Shown here: positions 46,789 through 56,203 of the stretch, one piece after another
Position numbering within the stretch: position 1 is the stretch's first letter
Layout of the letters: the number at the start of each line of letters is the position of its first letter
From: Bacteroides cellulosilyticus
GTDB lineage: Bacteria; Bacteroidota; Bacteroidia; Bacteroidales; Bacteroidaceae
Direction: 5' to 3'
Length of the DNA: 64,000 nucleotides
Assembly: GCF_020091405.1 (NCBI RefSeq)
Contig: NZ_CP081903.1
Coordinates: 744,001 to 808,000, forward strand
Program-made: the position numbers and the translations under genes
Notes under the pieces: generated by a model
What the model saw: the letters and a program-made list of their open reading frames with translations, nothing else
The model's database searches: none
What the model was told of the DNA's origin: nothing

Positions 46789-49218
46789 TCAGAATGCTCT
46801 GTGCAATGTGTACTTTTCTCCCGGTTGTGTCTGTATATCATACTCATAAATCTTATACAAGAGAGGATATTGCGCCCTTAATCCGGCAGCGACCAGCGGT
46901 TCCTTAATATCTCCGCGCTTCATCAACGGATTCGGATTATCGCCCTTCGCTTCCTTAAGACCTACACCTTCCAACGGCACATACGAACGTATACGCAGAT
47001 TGCCGCCAATACGTGAGGTTACGGTAGCCGTAGTCAATTCACCGCCATCCCAGTCCATGTCCACTTCGAAAGCACCGCGGGCTACCAGACCTTTTACACT
47101 ACCCTTGTTCCAATCCTGAGGCAAGGCGGGCAATAAATGCAAAGCCTCGTCATGACTTTGAAGCAACATCTCAGCTACCCCGGCTGTGAAACCGAAGTTT
47201 CCATCAATCTGGAAAGGCGGATGTGCGTCAAACATATTCGGATAAGTACGTCCGTCAGGATTATCCTTTTCCACCAGCTTCAACATATTCTTGATAATCT
47301 TATAAGCATGATCACCGTCGAGCAGACGTGCCCATAGATTGATTTTCCAGCCGATAGACCACCCCGTAGCCATGTCACCCCGATAGAGAAGTGAGCGTTT
47401 AGCTGCCTGGAAAAGCTGCGGATGCGCATAAGGGGAAATCTGGTTACTGGGATAAAGTCCGTACAAGTGGGAAACATGGCGATGGTCATTATTCGGATCA
47501 TCCACATCCGCCAGCCACTCCTGCAACTGGTTATGCTTGCCTATCTGCATAGGCGGCAAACGCTTAATCATACTTTGCAGACTATCCCGATAGGAGGTAT
47601 TAGCGGGATACAACAGTTGGGTAGCCGACAGTACAGAAGTCAACGCATCCAGCACGATCTGAGTGTCCATCGTACATCCGGCGGTAATCATCGTACCGGT
47701 TCCCGGAGGACCCTGTTCGGGAGACATAGAAGGAGCACAGACCATCCAGCCATATTTAGGATGTTCCACCAGGAAATCGAGGAAGAAATCGGCCGCCCCC
47801 TTCAAAGCCGGATAAGCAGTTTTCAAGAATGCCTGATCGCCTGTATAAAGATAATGTTGCCACAGATGTTGGCTCAGCCAAGCGCCACCCAACGGCCAGA
47901 CATACGAAGCACCATCCACAGGTCCGGCCATACGCCACAGATCCGTGTTATGATGTACGGTCCACCCACGGCACTCGTACAAGGTACGTGCTGTGCCTTG
48001 TGCCGACTCTGACAATTCTTTCACCATCTGGAACAGTGGTTCATGCATTTCCGGAAGATTTGTCACTTCTGCCGGCCAGTAGTTCATCTCCGTATTGATA
48101 TTGATGGTGTACTTTCCATCCCACGGAGCCAATAGTTCCTGATTCCAGATACCTTGCAGTCCGGCAGGCTGTCCGCCGGGTTGCGAAGAGGATATAAGCA
48201 GGTAACGCCCGAACTGGAACATTAACGCCACCAATCCCAGATCTTTCCTTTCATTGAAATGCTTGATGCGGTAAGATGTTTCTTCCTGGCTGGAGGGACC
48301 GATGTTCAGAGAGACACGCCCGAAAAGCTTTTGATAGGCTTCTTCATGAGCAGTAAGCGCCTGGACATAAGGGCGTTTCATGGCTTTTGCCAGAAACTCC
48401 GTTGCCCGACGGGTTTCATTGGCACTTACATCTTTATAATTGACGAAGTTGGTTGCAGCCGTCACATAAATCACAGCAGCATCTGCACCTCTCACTTCAA
48501 TGCAATCATTGGCGACATTGACTTTACCCTTCTCCGCCTTGATCTGCGTGCGGGTTTCAAAACGAATAGCTCCCGGAATACCTTCGTGCGCCGAACCATG
48601 TCCGGACAGCAGCAGGCTCTTACCATTCTTCTTTACCTCGTACTCTTTATGCGGAGTACTATATCGGGTTGTAAAATTGACAGCACCGGGTTTATCCGCC
48701 TCGATACGGATGATCAAAGCATTATCTACCAAAGAAGTAAATATGGTACGGGTATAATTCACTTCGCCTATCTTATACCGCACGGATGCAACTGCCCGTT
48801 CCAAATCTAAATCCCTGCGATAATCGGAGTAATCGGTATGTCCGTCAAATTCCAGCATCAAGCTGCCAATCGTCTGGAAAGGCATGCCATGTTGCCCGGT
48901 AAAGAAGTTATCAGCCATTATCTTTTCGGCTTCTTTCTCACGCCCTGCAAAAATAAGTTCCCTGACTTTGGGCAATACACCGAATGCCTTCGGACTATCG
49001 TTACGATGAGGACCACCGCCCCAGACAGTCTCCTCATTCAACTGTATCTGTTCGTTAACCACTCCGCCATAAACCATGGCGCCCAAACGTGAGTTACCCA
49101 AAGGTAATGCTTCGGTCCATACTTTGGCAGGTTGCTGATACCAGAGTTTTAAGTCATCAGCTTTAGCCATCAAGCAGCAAGCACATACAATGCACAGACC
49201 TATCAAACGGTTTTTCAT
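46789..49218 (-). CDS. GH95 alpha-L-fucosidase/alpha-L-galactosidase
   Basis: GH95 enzymes are inverting enzymes removing terminal alpha-L-fucose or alpha-L-galactose. This 809-aa exported protein (signal about 1-20, AKA) has the full family pattern: [17 protein letters not shown] and [11 protein letters not shown] at the start, the Asn-x-Asn motif in [12 protein letters not shown], Glu in [11 protein letters not shown] and the Asp in [12 protein letters not shown]. Length is normal. It is the rightmost PUL gene, first in a two-gene operon with the GH99-like protein and led by a phased-box promoter. Confidence 0.93.
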   Translation of the reverse strand: MKNRLIGLCIVCACCLMAKADDLKLWYQQPAKVWTEALPLGNSRLGAMVYGGVVNEQIQLNEETVWGGGPHRNDSPKAFGVLPKVRELIFAGREKEAEKIMADNFFTGQHGMPFQTIGSLMLEFDGHTDYSDYRRDLDLERAVASVRYKIGEVNYTRTIFTSLVDNALIIRIEADKPGAVNFTTRYSTPHKEYEVKKNGKSLLLSGHGSAHEGIPGAIRFETRTQIKAEKGKVNVANDCIEVRGADAAVIYVTAATNFVNYKDVSANETRRATEFLAKAMKRPYVQALTAHEEAYQKLFGRVSLNIGPSSQEETSYRIKHFNERKDLGLVALMFQFGRYLLISSSQPGGQPAGLQGIWNQELLAPWDGKYTININTEMNYWPAEVTNLPEMHEPLFQMVKELSESAQGTARTLYECRGWTVHHNTDLWRMAGPVDGASYVWPLGGAWLSQHLWQHYLYTGDQAFLKTAYPALKGAADFFLDFLVEHPKYGWMVCAPSMSPEQGPPGTGTMITAGCTMDTQIVLDALTSVLSATQLLYPANTSYRDSLQSMIKRLPPMQIGKHNQLQEWLADVDDPNNDHRHVSHLYGLYPSNQISPYAHPQLFQAAKRSLLYRGDMATGWSIGWKINLWARLLDGDHAYKIIKNMLKLVEKDNPDGRTYPNMFDAHPPFQIDGNFGFTAGVAEMLLQSHDEALHLLPALPQDWNKGSVKGLVARGAFEVDMDWDGGELTTATVTSRIGGNLRIRSYVPLEGVGLKEAKGDNPNPLMKRGDIKEPLVAAGLRAQYPLLYKIYEYDIQTQPGEKYTLHRAF

Positions 49219-49247
49219 GATTTTTATAAGTTTATGTTTTCCGAATG

Positions 49248-49304
49248 CAAAGAAAAGCGCGACTCATTAATAATATCAATGAAAAGACATTAATATCAAC
49301 TTAA
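49248..49304 (-). promoter_or_regulatory. Phased TTAA-box promoter of GH95 operon
   Basis: A -7-like TTTCTTTG (- strand, 49248-49255) is preceded by TTAA at 49267-49270, 49290-49293 and 49301-49304. The gap is 11 nt and the next boxes fall 23 and 34 nt upstream of the first, as in the other arrays with one box lost. GTTGATATTAATG and CATTGATATTATTAATG form a visible direct repeat. Confidence 0.68.
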
Positions 49305-49362
49305 AATAGAATTAATAAGGATTAATGTCGAAAATAATTCATTTTTGTAGGGTTATGAATCT

Positions 49363-49457
49363 TTTCACCACAGAGGACACAGAGAACGCAGAGTTTTTAG
49401 ACTTCTAATTCAGAGATAATTATAACCTCTGTGCTCTCTGTGTCCTCTGTGGTGAAA
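49363..49457. repeat. Inverted CACAGAG-type repeat
   Basis: Arms of 31 nt (49363-49393 and 49427-49457) pair with two mismatches around a 33-nt AT-rich loop. Each arm starts TTTCACCACAGAGGACACAG and is itself a short tandem of ACAGAG. Similar CACAGAG repeats occur in many unrelated bacterial genomes, as far as I recall. It marks the right border of the PUL. Confidence 0.8.
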
Positions 49458-49560
49458 TAATTCCTTTCTTTTCTGATATGATTCTATTTTAGATACGGAT
49501 GCTATCAAAACTAACGCCCTCCCTTGATAAGACTTTCCTTTCTTACTATGAATACTTGAA

Positions 49561-49643
49561 ATGAAAGCTTCGTTTCTAAAAATGAAAGCTTCGTTTATAG
49601 AAACGAAGATTACATTTATAGAAACAAAGCCTTCGTTCTAAGT
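49561..49643 (+). repeat. Four-unit 21-bp tandem array upstream of proA
   Basis: Units start at 49561, 49582, 49603 and 49624. The core ATGAAAGCTTCGTTT is shared by the first two; the later units keep ACGAAG or TTCGTT and TATAGAA. CTTCGTTT and AAACGAAG form perfect 8-bp arms across units 2 and 3. Confidence 0.75.
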
Positions 49644-49864
49644 CTTTGTTGCAAGGACGATGATTTTAGAAGCTATAGACGATAACTTTGCATTGCGGAT
49701 AAGTTATGAATCAAACAATAGTCGATATACACTACGTCTTATACCAAAGTCAGAATGGCACACGACTCTTTCTTCTGTTATCATTCTTTTTCAAAGGGAT
49801 AAAGCAAGCATTCCCGATATAATTGCTACATTTGCAGGGTAATCTATAAAAGAAGTACAAGAAA

Positions 49865-51112
49865 ATGGACTTAAACAAAGTATTTGCCACCGTGCAGGAA
49901 GCCAGCCGGGAATTGTTATCACTGAGCGATAAAGAAATCAATCAGATACTATTGGCTGTAGCGGACGCTGCCTTGGCAAAATCGGACTTCATCCTCGCTG
50001 AGAACAAGAAAGACCTGGAAAGAATGGATCCGAATGATCCGAAATACGACCGGCTGAAACTGACGGTAGAACGCCTGCAAGGCATCGCGGCCGATACGCG
50101 TAATGTAGCGACCCTTCCCTCACCCGTGGGACGCACGCTGAAAGAGCACACACATCCCCTGGGGATGAGGCTCAGAAAAGTAAGTGTCCCGTTTGGTGTC
50201 ATCGGCATTATATACGAAGCACGCCCCAACGTGAGTTTCGACGTATTCTCCCTCTGCCTGAAAAGCGGAAATGCCTGCATACTGAAAGGCGGTAGTGATG
50301 CCGACTCCTCCAACCGGGCCATTATCAGCGTGATACACGAAGTACTGGAACACTTCAACATCAACCCGCACATCGTAGAATTACTGCCCGCCGACCGGGA
50401 AGCTACAGCCGAGTTGCTGAATGCACGGGGGTATGTAGACTTACTTATTCCGCGTGGCAGCAGTAGCCTCATCAACTTTGTGCGTCAAAATGCCACCATA
50501 CCCGTCATTGAAACAGGCGCAGGTATCTGCCATACTTTCTTCGACCGCTACGGTGATGTAGAGAAAGGTGCAGCTATCATCAACAATGCCAAAACGCGCC
50601 GCGTCAGCGTATGCAATGCCCTGGACTGTCTGTTGATTGACGGTGACCGCCTCAACGATCTGCCGGCACTTTGCGCACCGTTGCAAAAAAGCAATGTGAT
50701 AATCTATGCGGATATGTACGCATACAACGCACTGAAGGAAAGCTATCCTGCGGAGCTACTGAAGGAGGCTACGGAGGAAGACTTCGGTACGGAATTTCTG
50801 GACTACAAGATGTCCATTAAAACCGTTCAGTCCATTCGTGAAGCCATAGCACATATTCAGAAATACGGTTCCAAACACAGCGAATGTATTGTAACCGAAG
50901 ATAAGGCCCGTGCCGAGCGGTTCTGTCGTGATGTGGACGCCGCCTGCGTATACGTCAACGTACCGACTTCCTTTACAGACGGAGCGCAGTTCGGTCTGGG
51001 TGCCGAAATCGGTATCAGCACGCAGAAGCTGCATGCCCGCGGTCCCATGGCTCTGGAAGAACTGACCACGTACAAGTGGATTGTCGAAGGAGAAGGACAG
51101 GTAAGGAAGTGA
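49865..51112 (+). CDS. proA: Glutamate-5-semialdehyde dehydrogenase (gamma-glutamyl phosphate reductase)
   Basis: ProA reduces gamma-glutamyl phosphate to glutamate-5-semialdehyde with NADPH, the second step of proline synthesis. The 415-aa protein shows the aldehyde-dehydrogenase fold with [27 protein letters not shown] and, around the catalytic Cys, [13 protein letters not shown]. The C-terminal region has [18 protein letters not shown]. It is 24 bp upstream of argF', so the two are probably co-transcribed. proB lies on the other side of the PUL. Confidence 0.95.
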   Translation: MDLNKVFATVQEASRELLSLSDKEINQILLAVADAALAKSDFILAENKKDLERMDPNDPKYDRLKLTVERLQGIAADTRNVATLPSPVGRTLKEHTHPLGMRLRKVSVPFGVIGIIYEARPNVSFDVFSLCLKSGNACILKGGSDADSSNRAIISVIHEVLEHFNINPHIVELLPADREATAELLNARGYVDLLIPRGSSSLINFVRQNATIPVIETGAGICHTFFDRYGDVEKGAAIINNAKTRRVSVCNALDCLLIDGDRLNDLPALCAPLQKSNVIIYADMYAYNALKESYPAELLKEATEEDFGTEFLDYKMSIKTVQSIREAIAHIQKYGSKHSECIVTEDKARAERFCRDVDAACVYVNVPTSFTDGAQFGLGAEIGISTQKLHARGPMALEELTTYKWIVEGEGQVRK

Positions 51113-51136
51113 AATTATAAATCATAAATATATAAC

Positions 51137-52090
51137 ATGAAGAAGTTTACTTGTGTGCAGGACATCGGAAACCTGAAAGCTGCACTGGATGAAGCATTTG
51201 AGATTAAGAAAGACCGTTTTAAATACGTAGAGTTGGGACGGAACAAGACGTTGATGATGATTTTCTTCAACTCCAGCTTACGTACCCGTCTCAGCACGCA
51301 GAAAGCGGCTACGAATCTGGGTATGAATGTTATCGTGCTGGACATCAACCAGGGAGCATGGAAACTGGAGACGGAACGCGGTGTCATCATGGATGGAGAC
51401 AAACCCGAACATCTACTGGAGGCTATTCCTGTGATGGGTTGCTACTGCGACATCATCGGTGTACGTTCGTTCGCCCGCTTCGAAAACAAAGAGGATGACT
51501 ATAACGAGGTAATCATAAACCAGTTCATCCAACATTCCGGTCGCCCGGTGTTCTCAATGGAAGCAGCTACCCGCCATCCGTTGCAAAGCTTTGCCGACCT
51601 CATCACAATTGAAGAATACAAGAAGACGGCACGCCCTAAAGTGGTAATGAGCTGGGCACCGCATCCGCGCCCATTGCCCCAAGCCGTGCCTAATTCATTT
51701 GCCGAATGGATGAACGCCACGGATTATGATTTCGTCATCACCCATCCCGAAGGTTACGAACTTGCTCCGCAATTCGTAGGAAATGCCCGTGTGGAATATG
51801 ATCAGATGAAAGCGTTCGAAGGCGCCGACTTCGTCTATGCCAAGAACTGGGCGGCTTATGCCGGAGATAATTACGGACAGATCCTGAGCAAAGACCGTGA
51901 GTGGACCGTAAGCGACCGCCAGATGGCAGTAACCAACAATGCTTATTTCATGCACTGCCTGCCCGTGCGCCGCAATATGATTGTAACAGATGATGTCATC
52001 GAAAGTCCGCAATCTATTGTCATCCCCGAAGCGGCTAATCGTGAAATATCAGCTACGGTAGTATTAAAGAGACTGCTTGAGTCACTCTGA
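51137..52090 (+). CDS. argF': N-succinylornithine carbamoyltransferase
   Basis: This enzyme carbamoylates N-succinyl-L-ornithine in the Bacteroides-type arginine pathway. The 317-aa protein has the carbamoyl-phosphate site in SSLRTRLSTQKAA, ATRHPLQSFADL, and the C-terminal HCLPVRRN motif. The long variant loops and absence of the ornithine SMG-loop sequence fit the acetyl/succinyl-ornithine branch, and the organism type favours succinyl. It follows proA closely, joining glutamate-derived proline and arginine synthesis. Confidence 0.9.
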   Translation: MKKFTCVQDIGNLKAALDEAFEIKKDRFKYVELGRNKTLMMIFFNSSLRTRLSTQKAATNLGMNVIVLDINQGAWKLETERGVIMDGDKPEHLLEAIPVMGCYCDIIGVRSFARFENKEDDYNEVIINQFIQHSGRPVFSMEAATRHPLQSFADLITIEEYKKTARPKVVMSWAPHPRPLPQAVPNSFAEWMNATDYDFVITHPEGYELAPQFVGNARVEYDQMKAFEGADFVYAKNWAAYAGDNYGQILSKDREWTVSDRQMAVTNNAYFMHCLPVRRNMIVTDDVIESPQSIVIPEAANREISATVVLKRLLESL

Positions 52091-52099
52091 ACTGAATAA

Positions 52100-52142
52100 G
52101 GAGTTAGAAGGAGTTAGAGGAGTTCTAACTTCTTTAACTCCC
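52100..52142 (+). repeat. GGAGTTAGA short repeats and hairpin after argF'
   Basis: Three GGAGTTAGA/GGAGTT copies in a row (from 52100) are followed by the inverse CTAACTT...AACTCC, giving a likely terminator stem for the proA-argF' transcript. A T-rich stretch follows near 52158-52172. Confidence 0.5.
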
Positions 52143-52190
52143 GAGCGAAGCGATAACTTCTTTCTCCTTTAAAAAAGCTCCTCAGCATCA

Positions 52191-52238
52191 AAAATAAGCA
52201 AGCATATTTTGTACTGCTTTCGGTTTGCATTATCTTTG
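52191..52238 (+). promoter_or_regulatory. Promoter of PASTA-rluD-ddl operon with AA-centred palindrome
   Basis: TATCTTTG at about 52231-52238 and TTTG about 19 bp upstream form the core. The palindrome AAAATAAGC-AA-GCATATTTT (one mismatch) covers the -33 region, nearly identical to the one before the second ompH gene at 3071-3090. Confidence 0.72.
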
Positions 52239-52260
52239 TCCCCAAACAACGCCAAGGATT

Positions 52261-52902
52261 ATGACTATAAAAGAGTTTTTTTCTTTCAAACAGAATAAGT
52301 TTTTCTGGATAAACCTGATCGCAATGGTCATTGTGGTTGCCCTTGTACTGTTTGGAGTGCTGAAGGGACTGGATATATACACCCGTCACGGTGAAGCGGT
52401 AGTAGTGCCCAACGTGAAAGGTATGGGAGTGGCAGAAGCTGAGAAAATGTTCCGCAACCAAGGACTTACCTGCATTGTTTCCGACTCCAGCTATGTAAAG
52501 AACTTACCAGCCGGATGCATCCTCGAACACAATCCTGCCGCCGGGCAGAAAGTGAAGGAAGGACGCACCATCTATCTGACCATAAACACCCTGAGTACCC
52601 CTTTGCTAATCGTTCCCGATGTAGCGGACAACAGTTCCATGCGCCAAGCACAGGCACGCCTGCTGGCGGCCGGCTTCAAACTGTCCGAGAACGAACGCAT
52701 AGCCGGAGAAAAAGACTGGGTATACGGTGTGAAATATAAAGGCCGTACACTGACCAACGGTGAAAAAGTACCTGTAGGTGCCACACTTACACTAATTGTG
52801 GGAGACGGTGGAGAACTGCCTCAGGAAGGGGATTCTACAGCAGTAGAAGCTACCACCCCTACCTCCTCTAAAGATTCCGCAGCAGACGAGTCCTGGTTTT
52901 AA
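52261..52902 (+). CDS. Membrane-anchored PASTA-domain protein
   Basis: PASTA domains bind muropeptides or beta-lactam-like compounds. Read from the ATG at 52261 (MTIKEFFSFKQ), the 213-aa protein has one N-terminal membrane helix (about 17-38) and two PASTA repeats outside the inner membrane (about 45-115, VVPNVKGMGVAEAEKM; about 117-190, LIVPDVADNSSMRQAQ), then a Ser/Thr-rich tail. There is no kinase or transpeptidase domain. The upstream in-frame TTG at 52225 overlaps the promoter and is rejected. The neighbour ddl links it to cell-wall work. Confidence 0.85.
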   Translation: MTIKEFFSFKQNKFFWINLIAMVIVVALVLFGVLKGLDIYTRHGEAVVVPNVKGMGVAEAEKMFRNQGLTCIVSDSSYVKNLPAGCILEHNPAAGQKVKEGRTIYLTINTLSTPLLIVPDVADNSSMRQAQARLLAAGFKLSENERIAGEKDWVYGVKYKGRTLTNGEKVPVGATLTLIVGDGGELPQEGDSTAVEATTPTSSKDSAADESWF

Positions 52903-52951
52903 ACTCGATCATACGGGGAATAATAACAATAACACATAGAAAGAACAAGGA

Positions 52952-54025
52952 ATGATAGAAGATTTGCCGGACGACATAGTGACTGAGGATGATCTGGACG
53001 ACATAGAACCTGTCGGTGATGAAGCCCAACTCTATGAACACTTCCGTGTGGTAGTGGATAGAGGACAGGAAATGATGCGCGTAGACAAATACCTGTTCGA
53101 CCGCCTGACAAACGCTTCGCGCAACCGCATACAGAAATCAGCGGAAGCCGGTTTCGTAATGGCTAACAACAAACCGGTCAAGAGCAGCTACAAGGTGAAA
53201 CCGATGGATGTCATCACCATCATGATGGATCGTCCGCGTTATGAAAACGAAGTCATTCCCGAAGATATTCCACTTAATATCGTCTACGAGGATAAATACC
53301 TCATGGTAGTGAACAAACCTGCCGGACTGGTGGTACACCCCGGACATGGAAACTACCAGGGGACTTTAGTGAACGCCATCGCCTGGCACATGAAGGATAA
53401 TCCTGACTACGATGCCAACGACCCGCACGTCGGTCTGGTTCATCGCATCGATAAAGACACTTCCGGGCTGCTCGTCATAGCCAAAACACCGGATGCCAAA
53501 ACTAACCTCGGTATGCAGTTCTTCAACAAAACCACCAAACGACGCTACCGCGCCCTGGTGTGGGGAACCGTTGAACAGGACGAGGGAACCATCACCGGAA
53601 ACATTGGCCGGAATCCCAGAGACCGCATGCAGATGACCGTTCTGCCCGATGATCAGGGAAAGCATGCCGTGACCCATTACCGGGTTCTGGAGCGTCTGGG
53701 CTATGTCACTCTTGTAGAATGCATTCTTGAAACGGGACGTACCCATCAGATACGTGTTCATATGAAACATATCGGCCATGTACTCTTCAATGATGAGCGC
53801 TACGGCGGTCACGAGATTCTGAAAGGTACCCATTTCAGTAAATACAAACAATTTGTAAACAACTGCTTCGATACTTGTCCACGGCAGGCATTACACGCCA
53901 TGACACTGGGTTTTGTACATCCCGCCACCGGCGAAGAGATGTACTTCACCTCCGAAATGCCCGAAGACATGACCTTGCTGATAGACAAATGGAGAGGCTA
54001 CATCAGTAACAGAGATTTAGAATGA
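52952..54025 (+). CDS. rluD: Ribosomal large-subunit pseudouridine synthase, RluD type
   Basis: This 357-aa protein isomerises uridines to pseudouridine in 23S rRNA. It has an acidic N-terminal extension (about 1-30), an S4 RNA-binding domain (MRVDKYLFDRLTNASRNRIQK) and the RluA/RluD catalytic domain with the Asp in HRIDKDTSGLL and GRTHQIRVH. The last four bases overlap the ddl start (ATGA), so translation is coupled. Confidence 0.92.
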   Translation: MIEDLPDDIVTEDDLDDIEPVGDEAQLYEHFRVVVDRGQEMMRVDKYLFDRLTNASRNRIQKSAEAGFVMANNKPVKSSYKVKPMDVITIMMDRPRYENEVIPEDIPLNIVYEDKYLMVVNKPAGLVVHPGHGNYQGTLVNAIAWHMKDNPDYDANDPHVGLVHRIDKDTSGLLVIAKTPDAKTNLGMQFFNKTTKRRYRALVWGTVEQDEGTITGNIGRNPRDRMQMTVLPDDQGKHAVTHYRVLERLGYVTLVECILETGRTHQIRVHMKHIGHVLFNDERYGGHEILKGTHFSKYKQFVNNCFDTCPRQALHAMTLGFVHPATGEEMYFTSEMPEDMTLLIDKWRGYISNRDLE

Positions 54026-54996
54026 AACGCACGATTGCTATTGTTGGCGGAGGCGATACCTCCGAATTTCAAGTTTCCCTGCGCAGCGCACAGGGCATCT
54101 ACTCCTTTATCGATAAGGAAAAGTATACATTATATATTGTGGAGATGCACGGACTCGACTGGCACGTGCAACTGCCCGACGGCGGCAAAGCGCCCATTGA
54201 CCGGAATGACTTCAGCTTTCAGATGAATGGCAGGAAGGTAACATTCGACTTTGCCTACATTACCATTCACGGCACTCCGGGTGAGGACGGACGCTTGCAA
54301 GGCTATTTCGATCTCCTTCACATCCCCTACTCATGTTGTGGTGTACTGGCAGCAGCACTTACGTATGATAAGTTTGCCTGCAACCAATATCTCAAAGTTT
54401 TTGGAGTACGCATAGCCGAATCCTTAGTGCTTCGCCAGGGACAATCCATTTCCGATGAAGATGTGATTGAAAAGATAGGTTTGCCCTGTTTCATCAAACC
54501 CAGCCTGGGAGGTTCCAGCTTTGGCGTAACGAAAGTTAAGACGAAAGAACAAATACAGCCTGCCATTGTTAAGGCATTCGATGAAGCGCAAGAAGTTCTG
54601 ATAGAAGCCTACATGGAAGGCACCGAAGTGACCTGCGGTTGTTATAAGACTAAAGAGAAGTCAGTCGTATTCCCTATCACCGAAGTAGTGACCGAAAATG
54701 AATTCTTCGACTACGACGCCAAGTACAACGGACAGGTTTCCGAAATCACCCCAGCCCGTATCTCCGATGACCTGACGCACCGGATACAGACACTGACTTC
54801 CGCCATTTACGATATCCTGGGCGCTTCAGGTATCATTCGTGTGGACTACATCATCACTGCCGGAGAAAAAGTCAATCTGCTGGAAGTGAACACCACGCCC
54901 GGAATGACGGCTACCAGCTTCATACCCCAGCAGGTACGTGCCGCAGGATTAGACATTAAGGATGTAATGACTGATATAATTGAGAACCAGTTTTAG
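54022..54996 (+). CDS. ddl: D-alanine--D-alanine ligase
   Basis: Ddl joins two D-Ala with ATP for peptidoglycan precursors. The 324-aa protein starts inside rluD's stop region and has the ATP-grasp fold: KRTIAIVGGGDTSEF at the start, CFIKPSLGGSSFGVTKV (ATP loop), and LLEVNTTPGMTATSFIPQQ at the metal site. Two-nucleotide spacing is absent, i.e. an ATGA overlap. It is grouped with PASTA and rluD. Confidence 0.94.
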   Translation: MKRTIAIVGGGDTSEFQVSLRSAQGIYSFIDKEKYTLYIVEMHGLDWHVQLPDGGKAPIDRNDFSFQMNGRKVTFDFAYITIHGTPGEDGRLQGYFDLLHIPYSCCGVLAAALTYDKFACNQYLKVFGVRIAESLVLRQGQSISDEDVIEKIGLPCFIKPSLGGSSFGVTKVKTKEQIQPAIVKAFDEAQEVLIEAYMEGTEVTCGCYKTKEKSVVFPITEVVTENEFFDYDAKYNGQVSEITPARISDDLTHRIQTLTSAIYDILGASGIIRVDYIITAGEKVNLLEVNTTPGMTATSFIPQQVRAAGLDIKDVMTDIIENQF

Positions 54997-55037
54997 TGAC
55001 TAACCTACTAATCGCTAATCACTAAACGTTAATCATT

Positions 55038-56195
55038 ATGAATATGGAATTTGATGAAATCCGCCCTTATCATGACGAGGAGCTTCCTCAGATTTACGAG
55101 GAACTGATTGCCGATCCGGCTTTCCAGCAGGTGGCGTCTGCTGTTTTCCCGGAAGTTCCCTTTGAGGCACTTGCGCAGAAAATGCGTACATGCAAGACGA
55201 AGTTGGAGTTTCAGAAAGCATTCTGTTACACAATCCTGAAAAGATTTGCCAGAGATACGACCCAGGGAGTAACTCTGGACCTTACGGCACAGACGGACAA
55301 GACATCCGCTTATACTTATATCTCCAACCACCGCGATATCATTCTCGACTCCGGTTTCCTGTCCGTAGAGTTGATAGACAAAGGTATGGATACGGTAGAA
55401 ATTGCCATCGGCGATAACCTGCTGATCTATCCCTGGATTAAGAAGTTCGTGCGTGTCAACAAATCATTCATAGTACAACGTGCCCTGACCATGCGCCAAA
55501 TGCTGGAATCTTCCGGACGCATGTCGCGCTATATGCACCACACCATTAAGGATAAGAACCAGTCCATCTGGATAGCCCAACGTGAAGGGCGTGCCAAAGA
55601 CTCAAACGACCGTACTCAGGAAAGCGTTCTCAAGATGCTGGCTATGGGTGGTGAAGGTGATATCATCGACCGTCTGATGGAGATGAATATCCTTCCATTG
55701 GGCATTTCGTACGAATACGATCCTTGTGATTACCTGAAAGCACAGGAGTTCCAACTGAAACGCGATATACCGGACTACAAGAAGACGCAGGAGGACGACC
55801 TGAAGAATATGCAGACCGGCTTGTTCGGACCTAAAGGACGCGTGCACTTCCAGGTAGCATCGTGCATCAATGAAGAGCTGGAAAAGTTGGACCGTTCTCT
55901 TTCCAAACCCGAACTGTTCTCACTGATCTCCGCCCTTATAGACCGGAGAATCCATGCAAACTATCGTATGTATCCCGGCAATTACATAGCTCACGATTAT
56001 TTGTCGGGCACCAAGGCCTTTGCCGGTCATTATACCGCCGAAGAGAAAAAACACTTCACTGACTACATCGACCAGCAACTTGCCCGCATTGAACTGCCCA
56101 ATAAAGACGTTCCGTTCCTGCGCGAAAAGATGTTGTTGATGTATGCCAATCCACTGACGAATTATTTGGCTACAAGAACTGATAATCCGAAATAG
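55038..56195 (+). CDS. PlsC-type 1-acyl-sn-glycerol-3-phosphate acyltransferase family protein
   Basis: This 385-aa protein has the HX4D acyltransferase motif NHRDIILDS (about residue 95) and a second motif QREGRAKDS, but is longer than ordinary PlsC and has a C-terminal helical region ending in AEEKKHFTDYIDQQLARIELP. No membrane helix is evident. It probably transfers acyl chains to a phospholipid or a lipid-A/aminolipid precursor. It starts 41 bp after ddl, in the same cluster. The substrate is not predictable. Confidence 0.8.
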   Translation: MNMEFDEIRPYHDEELPQIYEELIADPAFQQVASAVFPEVPFEALAQKMRTCKTKLEFQKAFCYTILKRFARDTTQGVTLDLTAQTDKTSAYTYISNHRDIILDSGFLSVELIDKGMDTVEIAIGDNLLIYPWIKKFVRVNKSFIVQRALTMRQMLESSGRMSRYMHHTIKDKNQSIWIAQREGRAKDSNDRTQESVLKMLAMGGEGDIIDRLMEMNILPLGISYEYDPCDYLKAQEFQLKRDIPDYKKTQEDDLKNMQTGLFGPKGRVHFQVASCINEELEKLDRSLSKPELFSLISALIDRRIHANYRMYPGNYIAHDYLSGTKAFAGHYTAEEKKHFTDYIDQQLARIELPNKDVPFLREKMLLMYANPLTNYLATRTDNPK

Positions 56196-56203
56196 AGTAA
56201 TAT

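Larger units (their letters stand above)
49219..49864. other. 646-bp intergenic region at the right PUL border
   Basis: It holds the GH95 promoter (49248-49304), the CACAGAG inverted repeat (49363-49457), the 21-bp array (49561-49643) and a probable proA -7 element TACATTTG (49827-49834). A 60-aa + strand frame (49660-49842) has no family features and runs into the proA promoter, so I do not call it. No IS or integrase remnant is visible. Confidence 0.7.

Noticed and set aside
49660..49842. 60-aa + strand frame before proA
   Set aside because: Overlaps the probable proA -7 element and shows no domain.
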